Assembly: GCA_022496205.1 (NCBI GenBank)
Contig: WTXD01000158.1
Coordinates: forward strand, 1-24,580
Direction: 5' to 3'
DNA: 24,580 bases
Source of the DNA: Gloeopeniophorella convolvens
Lineage: Eukaryota; Basidiomycota; Agaricomycetes; Russulales
The first letter of the stretch is position 1, and each line of letters opens with the position of its first letter. The notes under the pieces are model-generated. The model was not told the DNA's origin, made no database searches, and was given only the letters and a program-made list of their open reading frames with translations. Positions 10,429-18,531 of this stretch are shown here, one piece after another. The translations under genes were made by a program, and so were the position numbers.

Positions 10429-10433
10429 AGGGC
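10429..10433. repeat. Target-site duplication, right copy (AGGGC)
   Basis: Partner of the copy at 9898-9902; five bases is a usual duplication length for Ty3/Gypsy and Copia integrases. Confidence 0.93.
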
Positions 10434-11272
10434 TTCTTGTTCCGATGGCGAGAGCGGGTATACCTTGCAATTTAATTCCGGGGGTGCGTTTTCCTTGAGG
10501 TCTATTGCATGATCCCATGGTCGGGGATCAGGGAAGCGTTGAGCCGCTTCTTCACTGAAGACTTTGTGATATCGCTGGTATTCCGAGGGAATGCTAGTCG
10601 TTGTGATGGGTGTTGCCGCCTCTGCCATTTGTTGTGCTTGCGAGATACGATTGACGGTGGTTTCGGTTGGTGGTAGTCCTAGGTATATTTCATCTCCCTC
10701 TTCTAGGGAAATTGGGTCAATTCCTGTGATCCTAAGACTTGTGCCACTTTGTACACGGTGGTACTTCCATTTTGTTCGTCTTCCTCCCTTTTTGACCGAA
10801 GGGACCACTCATGCGCGATGGGCGTCTGGGGTGGATAGGGATATAGGATGTACGTCTTCTGCTAGTTTGCATTTGGCCCATTCGATCTTGGGTTCAAACG
10901 CTTTGAGCCAGGGATATCCGAGGATGATCTGCTCCTTGCCGATATTTGATACATAGAACTTCTGCATTTGGGTTCGTCCTGAAGCAGTGGCTGATAGTTC
11001 AACAAAGTGGGTAATGTTGCCTGCTTTGTTCCGGGTTCCGTCTGCGTTTCGTATAACGCGTGGTCGTTGGAGTGCTTGTAGTGGTAGGTGGTGTCGATAA
11101 GCCAGTTCTTGGCTTATTATGTTGTCTGTAGCACCGCTGTTGATGAGTGCTACACTGTCGATCCGTTTCTCTGATGTTCGTATTGCCAAAAGAACTCGAA
11201 TTGCATTGTCTAGTGGTACGAATACATCAGTCTTGAAGAGGGCTCGTGGAAGGATCGAAGTTCCCGAGCCTA

Positions 11273-13087
11273 TCAAAAATCCTCCCCTTTGAGCTCCATG
11301 TCGTCATAGAGAACCTTGCAGAATGCTTCTTTATCTTCGATAGAAGCTTTGTTTATGTATGCCGCAAATTCGGCCGGGGTGGGAGTGTGTTGGCGTTGGT
11401 CGTAGTACGGTGGTTTGGCCTCGTCCTTGGTCGCGATTTTGCGAGCCGTTGCAGGACGTCCTTGTGTCTTAGGGCAAGCCCTTGACATATGGCCTCGATT
11501 TCCACACTTGAAGCAGCGTCCTTCGGCGAAGTACCTTTGCCGCTCTTCTTCGGATAGATGTGGGCCCCTTTGTTCGGTTTGCCTTGGATTGGTATTGATC
11601 ATATCCGTTTGGATCGAGTCAACGTCCATTGGTACTACGTCATCGTTGCGGGGTCGTGGTCTATATCCTCCCTGATTCCCATTGTTTGGGCGGGGTTGGA
11701 AGCGTGGTTGAAGTGGTCGATCTTCCTTTCTGAAGATATCGTTGATTTCGGCACGGTGATCTTGTTGTTTGGACAGTTCCTTGGTCCATTGGTCGAATTT
11801 CCACTTGGGTTTGGCGTTGTTATGGCCGAAAGGATCGTCGGCTCGTTCGACCACACGGACAACTAGGGCTTCCGGAAGTCCTCGTAGAAAGATGCGAATG
11901 AGTTCGACATCGTTGAGGTCGTATTCGGCGCAGCGCGCTGTGGTCCTGAAGCGTCCCACGTAGGAGTCGAAGCTTTCGGCTCTAGGGATCCATCCCATGA
12001 CTTTGAGGATGGTGCGGGCGCGGGTGGCTGATGTGCGATCAAGGAATTTCTCGTCCGCCATTTCTTTGAACTTGTCCCATGCTTTGTCTGGCGTGGCTGG
12101 TGGGTCAGCTGGGTCGGTCGCCTTCTGTGCCCTGACTTTGGCAAGCCAGGCGAGTTTCTCTACGACCCAGTCTTCGATGATGGGGCCTCTGAAGTATGTG
12201 AGAGCGAGCGTAACTCGCTTCATTGGTTGGTCGACGAGGTCGACCCCTGAGTTGAGTTGACAGAGCAGCTCGAACTGGCGCATGAAGGCGCGATAGAATT
12301 CGGATTTCCCATTGAATAGGATAGGAGCTTCACCGGCTAGTTTGCCGTTGGAAGTGCGAGTTGGGGCTGGGGTCGTGTTGGTTACGTTGACCGACATACT
12401 GTTGAGTTGGATGGCGGCGACTGATTTGATTACTGACTTGGTTTCAGTTTCGCGACGCGTTTCGACGTGATATTCGTCTTCTTGTTGGATTTGGTCGATG
12501 AGTCGGCCAGGTGCGATTTGTTCGGTTAGTTGCGATGCTTGCGCAACTTCTTGGAAGTACTGGTGAATGTGTTCTGGGTACGGTACTTCTGCGAGGTGTT
12601 CGTCGGTGATTGAGAACGTAAGAGTGCGTTCGTCGAGGTGGAGATACACCCAAGTGTAGTCCGGCCGCAAGTAGGTTCGGTGGGGGCACCCAGATTCAGA
12701 GAATGTCTTGTAGTGACCGAGACGTCGGTTCCAATGTTGTTCGGTTCCTCGAACTTCGATAGGTTGCTCTAGCTGAGCGAACGGTAGTGGTTGCTGATCA
12801 AGAGGTTCGTTTCGTCCCGGGGTGAGAGCTAAGAAAGCTTGTCCTAGTGTAACGTTCGTGCGCGACTCGGGTTCGGGCGTTGAATTGTCGTCGCTGGGCA
12901 CGGACGGTTCGGGTTCGCGTCGGGGCTCCCAGTCAGGACTCGCTGCGACGAAGGGTTCTGTTGGAGTCAAGCTCGTGGATCCGCATGGATCCTCGTCGAT
13001 AGGCTGGGACGTGGTGACAATGGGCGACCAATCGGGTCGCTCGGACTGAGGATAGAGGAGAGAAGGGACTCGGTATTCGCGCTGTAG
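11273..13087 (-). CDS. gag: Element 1 gag polyprotein
   Basis: One uninterrupted frame runs from the codon after the LTR-proximal TAG (13090-13088) to TGA at 11273. The capsid-like region contains GEAPILFNGKSEFYRAFMRQ and a Ty3-gag-like core (EKFLDRTSATRARTILKVMG, FDSYVGRFR, IRIFLRGLP). A CCHC zinc knuckle (CFKCGNRGHMSRACP) near the C-terminus is the RNA-binding nucleocapsid part. The acidic, Pro/Ser-rich N-terminus contains PFAQ, shared with element 2 gag. No in-frame ATG occurs before about 190 codons past 12970 (motif NSMSVNV), so the true start is unresolved: non-AUG start, lost start codon or spliced leader are all possible. Gag would assemble the virus-like particle that carries the RNA. 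Confidence 0.82.
   Translation of the reverse strand, partial: LQREYRVPSLLYPQSERPDWSPIVTTSQPIDEDPCGSTSLTPTEPFVAASPDWEPRREPEPSVPSDDNSTPEPESRTNVTLGQAFLALTPGRNEPLDQQPLPFAQLEQPIEVRGTEQHWNRRLGHYKTFSESGCPHRTYLRPDYTWVYLHLDERTLTFSITDEHLAEVPYPEHIHQYFQEVAQASQLTEQIAPGRLIDQIQQEDEYHVETRRETETKSVIKSVAAIQLNSMSVNVTNTTPAPTRTSNGKLAGEAPILFNGKSEFYRAFMRQFELLCQLNSGVDLVDQPMKRVTLALTYFRGPIIEDWVVEKLAWLAKVRAQKATDPADPPATPDKAWDKFKEMADEKFLDRTSATRARTILKVMGWIPRAESFDSYVGRFRTTARCAEYDLNDVELIRIFLRGLPEALVVRVVERADDPFGHNNAKPKWKFDQWTKELSKQQDHRAEINDIFRKEDRPLQPRFQPRPNNGNQGGYRPRPRNDDVVPMDVDSIQTDMINTNPRQTEQRGPHLSEEERQRYFAEGRCFKCGNRGHMSRACPKTQGRPATARKIATKDEAKPPYYDQRQHTPTPAEFAAYINKASIEDKEAFCKVLYDDMELKGEDF
11276..11282 (-). other. Putative -1 ribosomal frameshift heptamer of element 1
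   Basis: The minus strand reads G_GAT_TTT in the gag register, immediately before the gag stop TGA (11275-11273). The pol frame is open from here in the -1 phase (GGA TTT TTG). Element 2 has the same heptamer in the same register at 20285-20291. G_GAU_UUN is a known class of -1 slippery site (for example the pro-pol site of a mammalian retrovirus). A downstream pseudoknot was not verified. Confidence 0.6.
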
Positions 13088-13368
13088 CTACTGTACTGGA
13101 GAATACAGGAGGACAAGCTTGTAGTTACAGAGTGAATGAGCTAGTCCTTAAATACTCGACGTGGCACAGCTATATCGTACAGAAGGGTTTGCATAAGACG
13201 AAGACAGGGATCCTGGTAGTCGTAAACGAGGCGCGAGGAGTCAGAGAGGCGATGCGGCGCAAGAGAACGAGGAGACGAGACGAGCGGCGCAGCGCGAGAA
13301 CGAGGCGCGTACCGTACGAAAAAGGAAAGAGTAAGAAAAATAGTAGGGCAGTACGTAGAGCCGTAACA
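13083..13368 (-). repeat. 5' LTR of element 1
   Basis: The LTR starts on the minus strand with TGTTACG at 13368, right against NACHT coding sequence. It contains a TATA-like box at 13157-13146 and a pyrimidine-rich stretch. Its end is less sure: CTACA at 13083 (286 bp) or CTACA at 13120 (249 bp). The start (TGTYACG) and the promoter block AGTAYTTAAGG match the LTR of element 2. With no 3' copy in the window, the boundaries cannot be confirmed by self-comparison. Confidence 0.6.
13146..13157 (-). promoter_or_regulatory. TATA-like promoter of element 1 LTR
   Basis: The minus strand reads GAGTATTTAAGG, about 210 bp into the LTR. The corresponding place in element 2 reads TAGTACTTAAGG, conserved although the LTR sequence around it has largely diverged. 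Confidence 0.55.
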
Positions 13369-13370
13369 CC

Positions 13371-14492
13371 ACTGCTCGTACCCTGGTACTTTTCGGGCAA
13401 GCTGGCACAGGGAAATCCTCCATCGCCCATGAGATCGCATGTCGCTTCGACGATATCGGCCGTCTCACTTGTTCCTACTTCTTTGTGCGCAAGGAGCGCA
13501 AGGCGGAGCGATCCAACGACGAGAACGATGCATACTACCAGCTATTCACAACACTCGCACGTGACCTGTCCGACCTTTATCCGTCTTTCAAAACCGCTTT
13601 AGGGCGCACCAGGACGTCTCTTCGGAAGGGCACCACGGATTATGAGACGCTCTTCTCATCCTTATTGCTAGAACCACTCAGTGGTTTGAACCTAGTCCGA
13701 CCTATCTTCGTTGTCATCGATGCGCTGGACGAGAGCGGCGATGTGACTAGTGACCAAGGGTTACACAAATTCCTCGCTGACAATGCATCGAAACTCCCTT
13801 CGAACTTCCGCATCCTTGTAACCTCGCGCCCAGAGAACGACATCGTTCTAGCGTTCAATAAGAGTCCATCCACGCGGCACATATATATGAACGACGTCAA
13901 ACTATCCGTTTCCACGGACAGCGACATACTCGCTTATTGTACGGAGAACCTCCCGGAGGATGCCCGCCACTACGCCAAGGTTCTGGCAGCGAAGGCGGAG
14001 GGCTTGTTTCAGTGGGCTGCCGCCGCTTGCGCCTACATCAAGCGGCCTCCACCTGGGCTCGAGAAGAGCGCGTGTGTGGACCGCCTCTTGGGCTCCACTG
14101 CCGGAGATATACGCGTCGATCCCCTGGATAAGCTCTATCTTACCATTTTGGAGTCATACTTCGATCTCAATGATCCCATCGTCGAACGTGAATATCAGTC
14201 CATCATGGGACAGTTCTTCGCCGCATTTGAGCCACTCTCCATTCTATCTCTTGCGTCCCTACGTCGGCACGTCAAAGAGGTCAAAAATGGTGGCTCGGTG
14301 TACTCTGTCGTCAGAGACCTCGGGTCGCTCCTCAGTAACGTGGCGTCGGCCGAGTCATCCCTCCCTGTCGTCCCTCTCCATACGTCGTTCCGCGACTTCC
14401 TCACAGACAAGAAGAGGAGCGGAGTGTTCTATCTTGACATCAACAACGCCCATCCATCACCAAAACCCGAAGAAAATTTTGGACCCTTATAA
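13371..14492 (+). pseudogene. NACHT-domain protein fragment, truncated at both ends
   Basis: The frame is open from the edge of the element 1 LTR. It begins with the P-loop block LVLFGQAGTGKSSIAHEIA, and continues through CSYFFVRKE, the Walker B block IFVVIDALDES and FRILVTSRPE. It then has the winged-helix part typical of basidiomycete NACHT proteins, ending PLHTSFRDFLTDKKRSGVFYLDI. In full-length relatives NACHT is a nucleotide-driven oligomerising switch thought to act in self/non-self recognition, preceded by a variable effector domain and followed by repeats such as WD40. Here everything before the P-loop is cut by the LTR. Coding similarity fades after about 14455, where a tail (SPKPEENFGPL) runs into unrelated repeat sequence. 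No stop or frameshift lies inside the fragment, so the truncation may be fairly recent. Confidence 0.82.
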
Positions 14493-14854
14493 GGCCCTAT
14501 AAGGTCAAAAGGCTCGACCAGAATGAGAGATCCATGGCACTCCGGTAGATTCGGCGAGTTGTATCTCGATTCTACCAGAGCCGGGTAATTTTAAGCCACC
14601 CTTGTAGTTTCCCCCATTATTGTAGTTACACCCATTATTGTAGTTTTCAGCGCCCATGCGGGCCATTGCAATTATCAACGCCTGGTCGATGAAGCTCAAT
14701 CTTGTCGCATGCTACAAGTCATTTTCGTCCATCATAAGTTGTAATGCCTTGTCATTCCGTGTCTAAATTGTCTCGAGCGACAAGTTCCAGAACCTTGTCG
14801 CGCGGTGCGGTCGTCATCGAACGAGCATTCGAAACACATATATTTTGGACCCTT
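14476..14854. repeat. Region bounded by a 13-bp direct repeat, just after the NACHT fragment
   Basis: ATTTTGGACCCTT occurs at 14476-14488 and again at 14842-14854. The first copy runs into a small inverted repeat (CCTTATAAGGCCCTATAAGG). AAGGTCAAAAGG after the first copy is roughly the reverse complement of CCCTTTTGGTCC in the second. This may be a small non-autonomous element or an insertion with a long duplication. The NACHT gene loses its coding sequence where this begins. Confidence 0.45.
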
Positions 14855-14888
14855 TTGGTCCTTCTGACGTTGTAGCCACATCCCTACT
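14493..14888. other. No confident gene; one short minus-strand frame
   Basis: A minus-strand frame (14699-14505, first codon TTG) encodes an Asn/Tyr/Gly-rich peptide with the repeat NYNNG, caused by an 18-bp tandem repeat (CCCATTATTGTAGTT at 14613-14627 and 14631-14645). It resembles no family I know and has no good start, so I do not call it a gene. The rest is the repeat-bounded segment described separately. Confidence 0.5.
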
Positions 14889-14922
14889 CTACGCTAGTAC
14901 TGTCCGGCCGACGCGCGGGTGC

Positions 14923-17117
14923 CTAAAACTTCCTGCTGGGGCATGGATGTGAGTATACTGTCTACAGCAGCGCGAATGCTCATACCTTTTCTGCCTCGTC
15001 TTCGGCTCCCTTGCCACCAAGGCGCGCTTGGAGGGGACTGAGATAGGTGCCTCGGGGTTGTTTTCCTCGTCTGAAACAAATGGGTCTTCGTCTTCGACAG
15101 GCTTGCGGGCCGCGGTTTTGCGGGCTGGGGTCTTGCGGGCCGACTTGCGAGTGGATGTCGAGGGCGTGCGAGCGGACCCGGTGCCCTTTGAGGAGGATGG
15201 GGCTGCAGCAGCCACGGGTGCAGGCGTGGGCGCAGGCGCGGGCACGGCGGCAGGGGCAGGGGCAGGGGCAGGGGCAGCGGTTACAGCTGCGGCTGCGGGA
15301 GTGGCCGAAGCCACAGCGGGAGGAGTCGCCGTGGGGGGAGCGGGAGTCGCGTTAGCTATAGATGGTGGAGTCACGCGCACGACAATGCAGTGAGCGGTGG
15401 ATGAAATAGAACGCGATGTCCACGTACCCTTAGAGGCGTTTGTGCCGGTCTCGCTGCCACCCTCTACCACTTTGGTTAGGAGTGCCACATACGCAAGTGT
15501 ACGCGCGAGCTCACCGTCTTCATCATCGGATGCCTTGTTAGACGCAGCTTGGTCGCCATCCTCCTCCTCCTCCTCCTCCAGGTCCTCATTGTCCTCATCC
15601 GGCGTCGTCTCCAGTTCCTTCATTTCAGCACGGACGATCTCATCCCATTCCACATCCTTGCTGGATGTGTTTTCCCCTTGAAGGAACCGTTCGAAGTCGT
15701 CCCTGCCCTCGCTTCCGTAGTCATACATCTCCCCGGAGTCTTCGCCGGGGGCGTGGGCATTGTCGTTGCCGAACATCTCACTGTGTTTGCCCAGAATTCA
15801 TTAGTGACTATATACGATGCATCCGAGCAATACGTACTTATTCCAGGACTGGAGAATCTCCTCCGCCCCGCTCCATTTCACTGTAATCATGCTCTGGATC
15901 CGGCCGTAGACATTCCTAAGGAGGTAGCTGCATGCCTTGCCCTCCCATCGATTCTCGGAGGACAGGCCATGCGTAGCCTGAACGCGTGAGCCGGTTAAGG
16001 GCTTAGAACGATATAGGCCTCGTACCAGAACTCCCGCGTATGCGATGCTGCGCGGCGTGACCTCATTCATGTGGTGCTTTTTCGCAATACCGCGGTCAAA
16101 CGACCCCAATCGGGTCAGATTGTCGACAGCCCCGGGGCCAAAGAAAATGCACATCCAGGTCTTTATTGTGCATAAGCGGATTTCGACTCTGTGATGTGTT
16201 GACCAATCTCACCTTTTTGAGCAGCTTGCTTTGCAAGAAACCCTTGTAGGGCTGCTCGGGATCGTACACATAGTCCTTCCACAAGAACAGGGGGAGGTCC
16301 AGTTCGGTAATGATGACCTTGTCGGCAGCCCAGCGCGTGCGGAACCTCCATAGTCGAGTCAGCGTTGTCCAGATCATGTCGAGAGTTGCTTACTTTTCGC
16401 CCTCGTCCTCTAAGTAAGGCAGGAGATGCACCGGACAGAGCAACATAGCAAGGTATTCGTGGTGTACCCCCCTGTCACTCTTGTCGCGCGCATTGCACCT
16501 TGGTTGAAGCTCTTCTTTGGGGCGCAGTGGGACGTAGTCGAGGATCCGCGATCGCAGATTGGAGGAGTGGTCACTGCGCGTGTTCTGGACCTGCGTCCAT
16601 ATCTCAACGACAGTGAATCAGCTATCTGAAGAAGAACGCACAGGGGGGTCTATAGGGTCTACCTTCTGCATAACCGCCTCCACTGCCATCTTCGGAGGAT
16701 TGGCATCCATGTAGCCTCGAAGGCCCGGGATCTGGTGAACAATGTCCTTGTAGAGTTTCAAGTAGACTTCTCGTTCATCCACCTCCCTGCATATGTATGA
16801 TCAGTAAAGGCCTACATACGAATCATCAACTTACATCTTTTTGATGAGCGGGTAGTCGTCGAACTCGTCTTCCAGTCCGCGCTCGTAAAGCACACGGCCC
16901 GTAGGGACAATTACGTTGACATGCTCAAAAAGACAGAACGCGGGACCAACCCAGCGTGCCGAACGATAGTCGATGGTCTTCTCGCTGGATGAGAGATGAT
17001 GGTGAGCAAGTCGCAAGTATACGCAACCCGTGGCACTCACGCTGCTTGGTACCCCAGCAGCGCGCCGGGGTTGTAATCAGGGTGGGGGGCAGATCGGTGA
17101 GCGGGGGTGCGCGGCAT
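14923..17117 (-). CDS. DUF6698-like protein, nine exons, apparently intact
   Basis: The exons are 17117-17041, 16984-16835, 16786-16663, 16590-16394, 16345-16213, 16160-15838, 15780-15428, 15355-14986 and 14932-14923. Phases join exactly (1737 nt, 578 residues) without a stop. The central part has the order I recall from DUF6698 proteins of mushrooms: IPGLRGYMDANP, ARSD-like NTRSDHSSNLRSRILDYV, RGVHHEYLAMLLCP, LPLFLWKDYVYDPEQPYKG, LLKKTWMCIFFGPGAVD, VTPRSIAYAGVLVRG, and ILQSWNNEMFGN. After it come acidic runs (EDLEEEEEEDGD), an Ala/Pro-rich linker and an H1-like basic stretch (KSARKTPARKTAARKP), suggesting a nuclear protein. The family has no known function. Two acceptors are not YAG (GAG at 16346, AAG at 16161). 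The 72-nt intron 15427-15356 is in frame and may be retained. If the last intron is unspliced the protein ends at 14889 instead. Upstream frame stays open to 17243. Confidence 0.72.
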
Positions 17118-17521
17118 GTAAGAGCAACTTGGGGGAGATGCTGAACTTGCTGTTCGTCTTGAGCAACGCACAGGCTGCTGCTTAAATGTGTCAGCGAATT
17201 GTATTGGAGGTGCTTTTGGGGTACTCACCGGATGCAGAAGCAACGGTCAACGATCGTAGACCGCATGGTACCCCGACTATGGCCGAAAGGACTGAGCGGG
17301 TTGCACGCCTTGGGGAGACGATTGACCACTTACCGCCGTAAGCGCGCCATGATCCGTCCGCTCTTTGGCTAGCGTGCTGTTTCCGTATACCAGTATTGTC
17401 TGTTACCTTCACTTGCCCTAAGTTGTTCTATATATTACATGCATTATACACGCCAGGCAGGCCGCACACACAGTAACATCGCCTGGAAAGGTATCGCATA
17501 CATACTTTACACACAAATGTT
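17118..17521 (-). other. Upstream region of the DUF6698-like gene with a likely 5' UTR intron
   Basis: A strong intron-like signal lies on the minus strand: GTGAGT at 17228, a CTGAC branch-like site and CAG at 17180-17178. Joining it gives no good in-frame start for the protein at 17117, so it is probably a leader intron. No other coding sequence was recognised before the end of the KOW fragment at 17522. Confidence 0.4.
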
Positions 17522-18202
17522 TCATTTGTACACCGCTACGACATCCTTGACATTCAGCTGCCGGACGATCTTCGGTTGCGGATGGACCGCTGCGATCTCG
17601 ATTTCGCACAAGTCCCCGTCGATTTTGGTGACCTTGCCAATCATACCTCCGACATCGCCCCGTATCACCAAGCCCTCACAACCAGTTGCAAGTTCCCACC
17701 GATTGAGCAAATGGGGCGGCACGGATGCCTGAACTCGGGGACGCCTCGGCCGCGAGATTTCAACTACAATTTCACCTGCGCGGGGCAAAATTTTCCGGGC
17801 ACGGGGAAGCACGGTCTGAGCGCATGCATAGTCATACTTACCACCCTCGAAATGGCCCTCGGTGTCACACAGATTGAAGGAAAACACCCGGGTATTGAGG
17901 AGGCTACGCAGTTCCTCGCGTAGGATCCATGATTCCCCCTCTAAGCCGCGATGTACGCGTTATCGAGGAATTCAAAGGAGTTTCAATGATCACCCACCTC
18001 GGATGATGTCCCTGCATCGCGGCTGCTGTTCCGGGTGGCTTCTTGAGGGTCCCGCGGAGGGTGCGGGCAATCCCCAATCGTCGGGGCCCGGAGGCGTGCG
18101 AGGACGCGTGACCGTCTCGACTGGTGGGGGGGTCGGTGTCCGAGAAATAAAGGGCGTCTTGAAACTGCTGGCCCTGAGTGCATGCAAGGCGCTGGGCCTG
18201 CG
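17522..18202 (-). pseudogene. C-terminal fragment of a second Spt5-like KOW protein
   Basis: Three exons are visible: 18202-17998, 17940-17842 and 17775-17522, joined by GT-AG introns of 57 and 66 nt with matching phases. The first part is the Pro/Thr linker typical of these proteins (SRTPTPPPVETVTRPRTPPG). Then comes ESWILREELRSLL, which corresponds to DHWIHFHEIQEIM of the gene at 4084-6768. A KOW motif (CEGLVIRGDVGGMIGKVTKI) and a short end (LNVKDVVAVYK) follow, at the same distance from the stop as in that gene. The protein is thus a diverged paralogue whose N-terminal majority is cut off where the LTR of element 2 begins at 18203. No stop occurs inside the fragment. Confidence 0.72.
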
Positions 18203-18517
18203 TGTCACGAACTGTACGATACATTTTCTTTTCTTCCTTATCGTGACTGTACGATACGAGCTCCGTTCCGACTCCATGACTCGGGGACGCTTATCTTTCA
18301 CTCGTCATACAATTCCTTCATTCTTCTTGACGCGCCCCTTATGCCATTGGATCCTTATTGTACTTCTACCTAGGAGATCCACCTTGAGTCCGTTCTGACT
18401 CGGTATGACTCGATACTAGGACGTTATGTAAACCGTTTCTCTTGTAGTACTTAAGGCGTAGCAGTTGTACTCTAAGGCCTTAAGCCTGTTCTCCTTTGTC
18501 AATCGACGAGGTTATCA
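18203..18517 (+). repeat. 5' LTR of element 2 (right end approximate)
   Basis: It starts TGTCACG where the Spt5-like fragment stops. The promoter-like block is about 245 bp in, similar to element 1. The right end is placed at the CA of GGTTATCA by analogy and could be off by tens of bases. Two copies of CTGTACGATAC lie near the start. The 3' partner is outside the window. Confidence 0.5.
18445..18456 (+). promoter_or_regulatory. TATA-like promoter of element 2 LTR
   Basis: TAGTACTTAAGG aligns with GAGTATTTAAGG of element 1, both followed within a few bases by TAGC, and at a similar distance from the LTR start. Confidence 0.45.
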
Positions 18518-18531
18518 GGGAATCCGCGTGA

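Larger units (their letters stand above)
7152..11282 (-). pseudogene. pol: Element 1 pol polyprotein (PR-RT-RNaseH-IN-chromodomain), interrupted
   Basis: Pol is in the -1 frame relative to gag and spans 11276-10434 plus 9902-7152 once the solo LTR and one target copy are ignored (about 1,197 residues). The retroviral-type protease shows SGATDNII but reads ALINSGA, with Asn at the catalytic Asp (codon 11141-11139, AAC for expected GAC). TGA at 10811-10809 then stops the frame; it continues unchanged on the other side. RT shows the IYMDDIL catalytic box; RNase H has FLETDASA. Integrase has the HH-CC zinc module (HHDRPSAGHPG, CADCQRMK), then the catalytic triad in MDFIT, ISDRDTQF and HPQTDGQTERVN. 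The GPF/Y module (RRHGPFKI) and a C-terminal chromodomain (IEYLIKWLGFPDAENEWVP) follow. Known role: maturation, reverse transcription and integration, with the chromodomain guiding insertion. This copy cannot make a working polyprotein. Confidence 0.85.
7152..13368 (-). mobile_element. Chromodomain Ty3/Gypsy retrotransposon, element 1 (degraded, 3' LTR not found)
   Basis: On the minus strand the order is 5' LTR (13368-13083), gag, then pol with protease, reverse transcriptase, RNase H, integrase and chromodomain, the order of Metaviridae chromoviruses. The element is broken by a stop between protease and RT, a protease active-site change and a 526-bp solo LTR insertion. After the pol stop the element ends without an identifiable polypurine tract or 3' LTR, and lacks the extra ORF seen after pol in element 2. 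Its 5' LTR starts TGTTACG, directly abutting NACHT coding sequence. Apart from the nested insertion no frameshift is needed in about 5.4 kb of coding sequence. Confidence 0.85.

Noticed and set aside
13132..13602. 156-codon plus-strand ORF
   Set aside because: Reads through the LTR of element 1 on the non-coding side and then out of frame over the NACHT P-loop.
13960..14502. 180-codon plus-strand ORF overlapping NACHT
   Set aside because: Different frame from the NACHT motifs; composition is a shadow of that gene.
14505..14699. NYNNG-repeat peptide on the minus strand
   Set aside because: Explained by an 18-bp tandem repeat; no good start, no family.
15549..15989. 146-codon plus-strand ORF
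   Set aside because: Antisense to DUF6698-like exons 6-7 and crosses their intron.
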